The notes under the pieces: generated by a model
What the model was told of the DNA's origin: nothing
The model's database searches: none
What the model saw: the letters and a program-made list of their open reading frames with translations, nothing else
Assembly (NCBI GenBank): GCA_902768715.1
Contig: CACXMH010000012.1
Coordinates: forward strand, 1 to 64,000
DNA length: 64,000 nucleotides
Direction of reading: 5' to 3'
Source: Fibrobacter succinogenes
GTDB taxonomy: Bacteria; Fibrobacterota; Fibrobacteria; Fibrobacterales; Fibrobacteraceae
In this document: piece after piece, positions 16,676-23,954 of the stretch
Layout: every line of letters begins with the position of its first letter
Numbering within the stretch: position 1 is the first letter of the stretch
Made by a program: the position numbers and the translations under genes

Positions 16676-19654
16676 TTACCGCAGGCGGCGCAGGCCCTTG
16701 GGCATGGGAACTTCGGTACCGTCTTCTTGCAACAGGTAGATGTTGTCCAGGCTGATGTAGCCCTTGCCGCTGTAGCGGGCTCGGAAAGCGAAATTCTTGA
16801 TTTGCTTGGGGTCCAGCTGCGGAATAGTCTTACCCCAGCCTTCCTGAGCCATGTTTTCCCAGATGAGGGTGTCACGGACCCAGGAGCCGCGGGTATTTTT
16901 CAGGCGGACCATGAACTCGTCGTAGTCCTTCACCTGTTCACTGGCGATTTGCACTTCGAAATAGCCGTCGGGATTGTTGTGGTTAGTGGCGTAGTCGAAC
17001 ACGATTCCTACTGAGTTTTTGACCTCGGGAGGAACCACGTAGTAAGCGCCAGCAAAGTTGGGCCAGCCTTGTGCAGGGGGCTGCTCAATCATGAAGTCGT
17101 GACGGATGAATCCGCCGTGAGGGGGCGCGCCGTTAAAGACCTTGGCCTCGATACTGGTAGCGTTATCGCCGTTGGCCACCGGGTACCAATCTACCGCATC
17201 CAGGCCGTTGTCGAAGTTCTGCATGACGCTGGTGGTGCGGTAAGCCCCGCGGGTGCGGAAGGGAATCTTGAATTCCGTAACCTTGCCGCCAAGGCCGGAT
17301 ATTTTCAGCGTGGCCATTGCCGGTCCGAGCTTTACATTGGCGGGCATGGGGACCTTTACATGGAAGCTTTCGATAGAGGCATTCCACAGACCATCATCGG
17401 GCTTGAACCATTCAACAACGCCCAATTCCGGAATTTCAAGCTTGCCCTCCGTCAGCTGGCCGTACTGCTGCACAGCGGTGGCGAACAGATCCAGGGTATC
17501 ACCTGCAAGCAGGACCTTCTTTTCGATGGAGGCGGCAATGACCTTGGGGGCTGCCGCAGAACTTTTCGTCGCCGCATCCAGACCAACCACCTTCGGGTTA
17601 ATCTGCACAACGGCAAGTCCAAAGGGCGGAACCGTAATATCCCTGGACTTGGACGGATTGATGCGGCGTCCGCTGGGGCCCATTTTCGGGTAAGGGTAGG
17701 CGCTTTGGTTCGTGCCGTTCCACTTGAACTGTTCTTCGCCGAATATTTCCACCTGTGTCCTGACCAAATCACCTTTGCCTACAGTCGGCGTCACATTGGC
17801 AGAACTGTCTGCTTTTTGCGGGGCAGAACTGTCCGCGACCTGTGCGACGCTCGCCCGATCAATCTGTACCAGCTGCGTCACGTCGGAGAGGTTCACCAGC
17901 ATCACACGGGCAGAATCCCCCTTGCCGATGGCGTAAGCCACCACATCGGGGCTGTTGCTCTCTACCGGCAACACCGCGAACCCGCTTTCCAAAAAGTCCA
18001 TGAAGGTCATGTAAACGCCATAGTATTCCGCCGTAGGTTCCAGGGATTTCCAGTGGTTCCAGGAACCTTCCTTGAGGAGCGCCGACATGCTGATGGTTCC
18101 CCAGGTGTCGTCGGGTCCCTTGAACAGGTTGCCGAAAGCGTCCCAGGGGAGCACCTGCAGGCGATTACCGAACCGCACCGCATGCTGTGCAAAAATCATG
18201 GCCACCGCAGAAGCCTGGGGGTAATCCATAAGCAGGCTAAAGCCCTGCACGCAGGTGCTGAACTCCGAGAGGAACACTCGGCGTTCCCCTTCCAGGTGGC
18301 GTTTCATCCAGGAGTCCAGCGTGTCCATATTGGGGCCAACGTCCAGCATGGACTTGAGCATGTCGGCGGGCTTCGGGTCGTTGGGTGTCCAGTAGGGGTA
18401 GTTGTGCAGGTCCACCACATCCAGGTAGCGCTTGCCGTCTTTCTTTTCGGCCTCCCCCACAATCCGCAGGAACTCTTCCATCCAATACTTGCCATCCAGA
18501 AGGCCCGCGCCCTTCTGCTGCATCTTGTGGGTGCTGAACAGCGGGCCGTGCAAGAGGATGCTGGAATCCACCGCCTTCATGGCGCGGGCGTATTCCAGAT
18601 AGCGGGCCGCGTACTGCCTTGCCGAAATAGGGCCTGACTCCTCCCATTCGCCATCCAGTTCGTTGCCGATTTGCCACTGCTTGATGTTGTAGCCCTTCAC
18701 CTTGTTGGCGTAACGCACCCAGGCGGCGGCCTCCTTGGAGGATCCCGTACCCGCGTTCACGCAGATGACAGGTCTTGCGTTAGGAAGCGTCTTGATGTAC
18801 TTCATGAATTCTTCAAAGTCCCACTTGATGTCGGTCCAGTCCGTACGGGCGATGTCGCCGTTCCTGGTGGACATGGCGTAGAACTTGTAGTTGTTGCCGC
18901 CAAGCAAATCCGTCGCTCCGCTGTAGAGTTTCATCTCGCAAATCTGCACGCCCTTTGACGGCAAATCCGTAGTCTTGAAACGGACAGCCACATAGCGGGT
19001 ATTGATTTGCTTGAACTTGTATTTTGTGGTGGCGGAATTCACCCGCACCGTGGCTTCTACCTTCAGCTTGTTTTCGAGAGCCTGATGTACGCCGGGATAT
19101 TCTGCATAATCCTCCGTCCAGTAGGCCAGTTCAAAAGCCTTAGGGCGGAGACTCCCCCAGTCGATCTGAATGGAATCCAGGTTCACCTTTTCAGGGAATT
19201 CCACCACAATCCAGGGCGGGTCCACCGGGTCCAAAATTTCGCCCCACCACATGGTCTCCATCTTGCCATCGGCCAGGTGGCTCCGGCGGACAAAGCCGTA
19301 GTTGTCCTTGGTAGTGCCGCGATAAACGGTCTCGCCCAAGAAGCCCCGGGCCCACTTGGTCTCGTCGGGAGTCCAGAGCCCCGTCTCGTCGTACTTGCCG
19401 ATGCCGTTCCAGTGGTAATCATTAGAAAGGCTCCCGTTGGGGAAGCGGAACAGGGTGTAGCCGCCATCGACGAAAGCGGGGGTCATATCATAGAAGCGGC
19501 TAGGCGGGTTCCAAATCGCCAGATCGGCGGACATCATGTTGTCCTTGTTGATGACAACGCCGGGGTGCAGGTCATCGACTTTGACAACATTCTGGGCGGC
19601 AAAGGCAGAAATGGCAGAAAGTGCCACAATAGCAGGAACGGCAAATTTATTCAT
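16676..19654 (-). CDS. Secreted clan GH-A-like glycoside hydrolase with discoidin-type insertion and C-terminal carbohydrate-binding-like domain
   Basis: Start at ATG 19654, with AAGAGG 6 bases upstream and a signal peptide MNKFAVPAIVALSAISAFAA; the open frame continues further upstream without a credible start. After LFRFPNGSLSNDYHW (about residue 65) comes an F5/8-type-C-like stretch (about 125-235, IVVEFPEKVNLDSIQIDWG ... RYVAVRF). A TIM-barrel-like part follows, with WQIGNELDGEW (candidate acid/base Glu near 331) and VFLSEFST (candidate nucleophile Glu near 464). Residues about 820-985 look like a CBM11/CIA30-type beta-sandwich (NFDNGLD ... YISLDNIYLL). The tail is basic (PKGLRRLR). It resembles GH44/GH39/GH51 enzymes; the exact family and substrate are not resolved. 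A plant cell-wall polysaccharide is the likely target. Confidence 0.75.
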   Translation of the reverse strand: MNKFAVPAIVALSAISAFAAQNVVKVDDLHPGVVINKDNMMSADLAIWNPPSRFYDMTPAFVDGGYTLFRFPNGSLSNDYHWNGIGKYDETGLWTPDETKWARGFLGETVYRGTTKDNYGFVRRSHLADGKMETMWWGEILDPVDPPWIVVEFPEKVNLDSIQIDWGSLRPKAFELAYWTEDYAEYPGVHQALENKLKVEATVRVNSATTKYKFKQINTRYVAVRFKTTDLPSKGVQICEMKLYSGATDLLGGNNYKFYAMSTRNGDIARTDWTDIKWDFEEFMKYIKTLPNARPVICVNAGTGSSKEAAAWVRYANKVKGYNIKQWQIGNELDGEWEESGPISARQYAARYLEYARAMKAVDSSILLHGPLFSTHKMQQKGAGLLDGKYWMEEFLRIVGEAEKKDGKRYLDVVDLHNYPYWTPNDPKPADMLKSMLDVGPNMDTLDSWMKRHLEGERRVFLSEFSTCVQGFSLLMDYPQASAVAMIFAQHAVRFGNRLQVLPWDAFGNLFKGPDDTWGTISMSALLKEGSWNHWKSLEPTAEYYGVYMTFMDFLESGFAVLPVESNSPDVVAYAIGKGDSARVMLVNLSDVTQLVQIDRASVAQVADSSAPQKADSSANVTPTVGKGDLVRTQVEIFGEEQFKWNGTNQSAYPYPKMGPSGRRINPSKSRDITVPPFGLAVVQINPKVVGLDAATKSSAAAPKVIAASIEKKVLLAGDTLDLFATAVQQYGQLTEGKLEIPELGVVEWFKPDDGLWNASIESFHVKVPMPANVKLGPAMATLKISGLGGKVTEFKIPFRTRGAYRTTSVMQNFDNGLDAVDWYPVANGDNATSIEAKVFNGAPPHGGFIRHDFMIEQPPAQGWPNFAGAYYVVPPEVKNSVGIVFDYATNHNNPDGYFEVQIASEQVKDYDEFMVRLKNTRGSWVRDTLIWENMAQEGWGKTIPQLDPKQIKNFAFRARYSGKGYISLDNIYLLQEDGTEVPMPKGLRRLR

Positions 19655-19675
19655 AAGAACCTCTTGATACAATAT

Positions 19676-19710
19676 ACAACAAAAAGGAAATGCCCGCACT
19701 AGGCGGGCAT
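19676..19710 (-). terminator. Terminator for argD
   Basis: On the minus strand ATGCCCGC-CTAGT-GCGGGCAT is followed by TTCCTTTTTG, about 50 bases past the argD stop. A REP-like palindrome (GATCCCGGA ... TCCGGGATGAC, 19727-19753) lies between. Confidence 0.65.
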
Positions 19711-19761
19711 GGCAATCGTCAAAAAAGGTGATCCCGGAACAGGTCCGGGATGACATTCGGG

Positions 19762-20967
19762 TTACTTTGCAGCAGCGGCAGCAAACGCCTTGCCGAGCTT
19801 TTCGAGGGCCTCGTCGCATTCGGCGGCGCTCACGTTCAGCGGGGGGAGCATACGCAGCACATTGCCCTTAGCAGAAAGCACCATGAGCTTTTCAGCGCGA
19901 GCAGCGGAGATGATGTTGCCAACCGGCATCGATTCGTCGAGAGCCACACCGAGAATCAGGCCTTCACCGCGGATTTCCTTGGCGAAGCTGTACTTTTCGG
20001 TAAGAGCCTTGAGGCCAGCCTTAATCTGAGCGGAACGTTCAGCCACATTCTTCAGCAGGCCCGGAATCTGCTTCACGACAGCGAGACCTGCAGCGCATGC
20101 AATCGGGTTACCGCCAAATGTGGTGCCGTGGTCGCCGGCCTTGAGCTGGTCGGCAATGTGCTGACGCAGAAGCACAGCGCCCAGCGGGAGACCGCCACCG
20201 ATTCCCTTGGCCAAAGAAACCAGGTCCGGATTCAGGCCGTACTTTTCGAAACCGAGGAAGGTTCCCAAACGGCCCACGCCAGCCTGCACCTCATCAACGA
20301 TGACGAGGCAGCCGAATTCCTTCTGCAGGCTGTTGATGGTTGCAACCATTTCAGCGGAAAGCGTCATCACGCCACCTTCGGCAGCGAGACTTTCCAGCAT
20401 GATAGCGCAAGTGTCCTTGTTGACTTCGGCCTTCAATGCAGCGCAGTCGTTCCATGTGACATGCACGAAGTCGCCCGGCATAGAGCCGAAGCCTTCGCGA
20501 ATAGCCGGCTGACCCGTTGCAGACAGGGCAGCATAGGTACGGCCGTGGAAACTGTTCACGAAGGTGATAATCTTCTGCCGGTTCTTTTCACCCTTCCGGT
20601 CGAAGTACTTACGTGCGAACTTGATACAGCCTTCGTTGGCTTCGGTACCAGAGTTGCAGAAGAAGGCCTTGTCGAACTTGGTGATTTCAAGGAGGGCCTT
20701 GCCCAGTTCGATCTGCGGGTAGTTCGGGTAAAGGTTGCTGATGTGGTTGAAGTGGTTCATCTGTTCCACCACCGCATCCTTGATAGCCTGGTTCTGGTGG
20801 CCAAGCGCATTCACGGCGATACCAGCCACGAAGTCCAGGTACTTATTGCCCTGGTCGTCGTAGAGGTAAGAGCCTTCGCCCTTCACGAAGTTGATGTCTG
20901 CCTTGCCGTAGAGCGGCGCGATAATTTGTTTGTCCTGTTCTAGCAGGTTAGCGCAAGATTGTGCCAT
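19762..20967 (-). CDS. argD: Acetylornithine aminotransferase
   Basis: PLP-dependent class III aminotransferase of arginine synthesis that converts N-acetylglutamate semialdehyde to N-acetylornithine. Motifs: FCNSGTEANE, SFHGRTYAALS, VDEVQAGVGR and the PLP-binding Lys254 in SLAKGIGGG, then HGTTFGGNP. Length 401 is normal. Its ATG lies 20 bases inside the end of argB, so the two are translationally coupled. Related ornithine or GABA aminotransferases share this fold; the argB partner decides the call. Confidence 0.95.
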   Translation of the reverse strand: MAQSCANLLEQDKQIIAPLYGKADINFVKGEGSYLYDDQGNKYLDFVAGIAVNALGHQNQAIKDAVVEQMNHFNHISNLYPNYPQIELGKALLEITKFDKAFFCNSGTEANEGCIKFARKYFDRKGEKNRQKIITFVNSFHGRTYAALSATGQPAIREGFGSMPGDFVHVTWNDCAALKAEVNKDTCAIMLESLAAEGGVMTLSAEMVATINSLQKEFGCLVIVDEVQAGVGRLGTFLGFEKYGLNPDLVSLAKGIGGGLPLGAVLLRQHIADQLKAGDHGTTFGGNPIACAAGLAVVKQIPGLLKNVAERSAQIKAGLKALTEKYSFAKEIRGEGLILGVALDESMPVGNIISAARAEKLMVLSAKGNVLRMLPPLNVSAAECDEALEKLGKAFAAAAAK

Positions 20968-21724
20968 AGTTTAAATCTCCATTAATTTGTTTACCAAAGT
21001 GTTCCGCATCTTTCCATCCAACAATATGGATGCTCTTGAGTCCTCGTCGGATTGACTTGAAACTCTCGCGGACTTTGGGAATCATACCGCCGGAGATGAC
21101 GCCAGCTTCGATCAGCTTTTCGGCGTCCGCCTCGCTCAGTTCGGGAATCACGTTCTTGTTTTCGTCCATCACGCCCGGCACGTCGCTCACCAGCACAAAC
21201 TGGTCGGCTTCAAGAGCCACAGCCAGTTCGCTTGCGGCCGTGTCGGCGTTCACGTTCCAGCTCATGCCGTCACCGATGGAAATCGGGCTTACCACCGGAG
21301 TCCATCCGGCGGCCCACAGGTCGGCCACAATCTTCGGGTTCACCTGCTTGATTTCGCCCACCAGGCCAAGATCCACCTTGCCCTGTTTCTTGACGACCTG
21401 GAACAGGTTGCCGTCCACGCCGGAAATACCGATGGCGTTGCAGTTGTTATTCAGCAACATGCGCACCAGCTTCTTGTTCACGTGGCCCGAAAGGGTCATC
21501 TCCACCATCTTCATGATGCCAGGGGTCGTGACTCGGAGGCCGTCGATAAATGTAGGTTGTTCCTTGAGCAAGGCGATATTCTCGTTAATGTCCTTGCCAC
21601 CGCCGTGAACCACGGCCACCTGACAGCCACTACCGGGGAGTGTAGAGACTGCCGACACAAAATCAGCCAGTTTGACTTCGTCGATTGCCAGGCTGCCACC
21701 AATTTTCACAACCACTTTTTTCAT
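20948..21724 (-). CDS. argB: Acetylglutamate kinase
   Basis: Second step of arginine synthesis: phosphorylates N-acetylglutamate. Amino-acid-kinase fold with KIGGS at residues 7-11, VHGGGKDIN (about 39-47), GDGMSWNVNADTAASELA and a C-terminal YGTIL ending typical of the family. At 258 residues it is the short, E. coli-like form without the N-terminal helix of arginine-inhibited kinases, so strong arginine feedback is less likely (inference). First gene of an argB-argD pair; the other arginine genes are elsewhere. Confidence 0.95.
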   Translation of the reverse strand: MKKVVVKIGGSLAIDEVKLADFVSAVSTLPGSGCQVAVVHGGGKDINENIALLKEQPTFIDGLRVTTPGIMKMVEMTLSGHVNKKLVRMLLNNNCNAIGISGVDGNLFQVVKKQGKVDLGLVGEIKQVNPKIVADLWAAGWTPVVSPISIGDGMSWNVNADTAASELAVALEADQFVLVSDVPGVMDENKNVIPELSEADAEKLIEAGVISGGMIPKVRESFKSIRRGLKSIHIVGWKDAEHFGKQINGDLNYGTILR

Positions 21725-21838
21725 TTTTTGCGAGGTCCTCTCGTTTTATTTTTACGGAGACAAATTTAGAAAAAGTAGTCAGTGGGAAATGACTCAATAC
21801 ACAAAAGGGGGAAGAATCCCCCTGATTGCAGCCTCAGC

Positions 21839-21916
21839 GGTGTCATCCTGAGCGAAGTCGAAGGATCTAGCCGAGGCTTCCATCACCCCTTCGCCTAGGG
21901 GCTCCGCCCCTAAAAC
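21839..21916. repeat. Intergenic palindromic repeats
   Basis: GTCATCCTGAGCGAAGTCGA plus AGGATC (21841-21867), then TAGGGGC-TCC-GCCCCTA (21896-21912) followed by AAAACC. The second type recurs after the ferredoxin gene and upstream of sprA. The space between argB and the next gene (21725-21929) holds no visible gene. Confidence 0.65.
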
Positions 21917-21929
21917 CCCGATTTAGGAA

Positions 21930-22511
21930 TTAACGACTGAAGTAAGAATCAAAACATGCTTTTGACGTATTTCGGCGATGCTTTTCATCAAAAACACAAT
22001 CTGTTTTCACTTCTGAATCTTTAACATACTTCGTTTTCATCACCAATTTGTCTCCATCAAAAAAATTGAATTGTCCATGTTTCATCAGTTTTCTTCCTAG
22101 CAAGCCGCTCTTACATATTCCCGATACGGAAATATTATGTCCCTTAAATACATTCTCACCATAGTTGATAGTAAAAATCTTCTCACTAAGAGCTTCTGGC
22201 TTAGAACAGATAGATACCATCATTGTATCAAGTACATGATAAACTAAAGCCTTGGAATCTTTAGTCTCAGAAACCAAGACAAATCTATCGGTATTTCCGT
22301 TTGAATAGGTTATACTTTCAACATCGCTCTTCTTGATTGTATATACAGGACCTTCTAGATTATCCAAACGTTTATATTGAATTTGAGATTCCCCTATTTC
22401 AGTCACCTTCACGGTGAGCGAATCTCCCTTATGTAAACGAACCACATCCTGACCAAAAGCCAGTGAAATTAACGGCAGTAAAACCATAACCGCCAAAATT
22501 CGACAATTCAT
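21930..22511 (-). CDS. Secreted hypothetical protein
   Basis: 193 residues with a signal peptide ending SLAFG-Q. A small beta-rich segment follows (RLHKGDSLTVKVTEIGESQIQYKR ... GPVYTIKKSDVESITYSNG), which resembles the short sheet found in many Bacteroidota/Fibrobacter periplasmic proteins that sense or bind surface components. The C-terminal half has five Cys. The gene is clearly richer in A+T than its neighbours, which hints at a recent arrival or low expression. No specific family recognised. Confidence 0.65.
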   Translation of the reverse strand: MNCRILAVMVLLPLISLAFGQDVVRLHKGDSLTVKVTEIGESQIQYKRLDNLEGPVYTIKKSDVESITYSNGNTDRFVLVSETKDSKALVYHVLDTMMVSICSKPEALSEKIFTINYGENVFKGHNISVSGICKSGLLGRKLMKHGQFNFFDGDKLVMKTKYVKDSEVKTDCVFDEKHRRNTSKACFDSYFSR

Positions 22512-22695
22512 AGTTTATCCTCTCTTTTGAAGAATCAACTACCCGAACCCATTCTGGGCAGCCCTCCGGAATGTAAAAAAAAAACAACATTTGTCAATTG
22601 GGCAATTTTTCTCAATTTCACAACATAATTTCCACGTTTTCGCCTATTTTTTTATATCTTTAGGTCAGACACAAACCATACACAAGAGGTAAATT

Positions 22696-22893
22696 ATGGC
22701 TATTTCTAAAGTTTGGCTGGACGAATCCAGCGACGAATGCGTATCTTGCGGCGCCTGCGAAGCTACTTGCGACGCAGTGTTCAGCGTTCCCGAAAAGATG
22801 CAGGTGAAGGAAGGCGTTGACTATTCCGCTTACGAAAGCGAAATCAAGGACGCTGCCGACTCCTGCCCCGCCGGCGTCATCAAGTACGAGTAA
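22696..22893 (+). CDS. [4Fe-4S] ferredoxin
   Basis: A 65-residue electron carrier. Cluster ligands are the CxxCxxC set at Cys15, Cys18 and Cys21 and the distal Cys57 followed by Pro (SCPAG). Cys25 is additional. Only one cluster motif is present, as in Thermotoga-type monocluster ferredoxins, and the middle is acidic. AGAGG lies 7 bases before ATG and a strong terminator follows, so it is a single-gene transcript. Partners could include pyruvate:ferredoxin oxidoreductase or hydrogenase (inference). Confidence 0.92.
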   Translation: MAISKVWLDESSDECVSCGACEATCDAVFSVPEKMQVKEGVDYSAYESEIKDAADSCPAGVIKYE

Positions 22894-22944
22894 GGCGATT
22901 AGGGAAGGCTTCCGCCCTCCCTAAAACCTACCTTACACAAATTT

Positions 22945-22972
22945 AAAGGACCTCCCCTACGGGAGGTCTTTT
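22945..22972 (+). terminator. Rho-independent terminator
   Basis: AAAGGACCTCCC-CTAC-GGGAGGTCTTTT, 50 bases after the ferredoxin stop. An AGGGAGG-type palindrome with CCTAAAACCTACC lies between (about 22903-22935). Confidence 0.88.
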
Positions 22973-23010
22973 CTGTTGCACCCTGGGCATCTAGTGCAGT
23001 TGGTTTCATT

Positions 23011-23847
23011 CTACTGCAGCCGGTTCCACTTCTTCATTTCCTTGTCCAGGAAGGTATCCACGAATTTCGCATAAATTAACGTGGTATCCAGGTTTCTGTG
23101 GCCAAGCAGCTTGCTTGTGGCCGGCAGGGGAATGCCCAGGGTAATGCAGGTGGTAGCGAAGGTATGCCTTGCCAGGTGGCAGTGGATATGCTTGTAGTAG
23201 CCTAACTTCTTGGCGGCACTACGCAAGGTTCGGTTGAAATGGGAATTTTCCACCACCCGGAACACCGGGCCGTCAGGCATCTTTTCGGGCAACAACAATC
23301 TCGCCTGCAACGGGATGGGCACATAGACCGGGTCGCCGGTCTTGTGCATCTGCTTGCGGATTTTCCAGTCAAAAATTTCGTTTGCGTTCAGCGACAGCAA
23401 ATCGCTATAGCGCAGCCCCGTAAAACAGCTGAACAGGAACACCCGCATCACGTCCTGTTCCGTTTCGGTCAAGAACCGCCTGCGGTCCATGAAGTTCAGG
23501 TACAGGCTCTTCAGCTCCCTCACCGTCAAGAAACCGCGACGGGTATAAACACGGCCAACTTTCACTTTTTCGAAAGGATTCCCGCTTACAAGCCCGTCGG
23601 CAATCATCTTGTTGGTAAAGATTCGAAGCACTGAAAGAGCCTTGTTTACCGTAGAGGGCTTGTCGCCCCGCTCTTGCAAGTGGTTGCGGAATTCCCGAAT
23701 CACGGATTCATCGATTCCGTCACATTCCAAATCCGGGCGGAAATACTGGATTTTTTTCAGGTTCCAATAGTAGGTCCGCACAGAAAGAGGCGCAAGATTT
23801 TCCTTTTCCTTCGCCAAGTATTCCTGAGCCACATCGTAAAAAAGCAT
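23011..23847 (-). CDS. Tyrosine recombinase / integrase
   Basis: Site-specific recombinase of 278 residues. N-terminal SAM-like DNA-binding part (about 1-95), then a catalytic domain with the full set: Arg146 (TGLRYSDL), a probable Lys169 in the beta-hairpin (HKTGD), His224/Arg227 (HLARH), His250 (GHRNLDTT) and Tyr259 (IYAKF). It appears active. No phage or conjugation genes are nearby and no att duplication is evident, so it is either a solitary invertase-like recombinase or an element remnant. Its neighbours are a ferredoxin gene and a surface-protein gene; control of surface variation is possible but unproven. Confidence 0.9.
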   Translation of the reverse strand: MLFYDVAQEYLAKEKENLAPLSVRTYYWNLKKIQYFRPDLECDGIDESVIREFRNHLQERGDKPSTVNKALSVLRIFTNKMIADGLVSGNPFEKVKVGRVYTRRGFLTVRELKSLYLNFMDRRRFLTETEQDVMRVFLFSCFTGLRYSDLLSLNANEIFDWKIRKQMHKTGDPVYVPIPLQARLLLPEKMPDGPVFRVVENSHFNRTLRSAAKKLGYYKHIHCHLARHTFATTCITLGIPLPATSKLLGHRNLDTTLIYAKFVDTFLDKEMKKWNRLQ

Positions 23848-23954
23848 ATAGCCTCCTTGCCAGCCATCGCCAGCAAAAATCCCCGGACACCCGGGGGCAG
23901 AGGCAATTTATCATAACTCAGGAAAAAACTTTTTTTACCCGGCTTACAATCAGG

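Noticed and set aside
17069-18637. 522-codon open frame antisense to the glycoside hydrolase
   Set aside because: The hydrolase on the other strand has signal peptide, motifs and RBS; the antisense frame has none.
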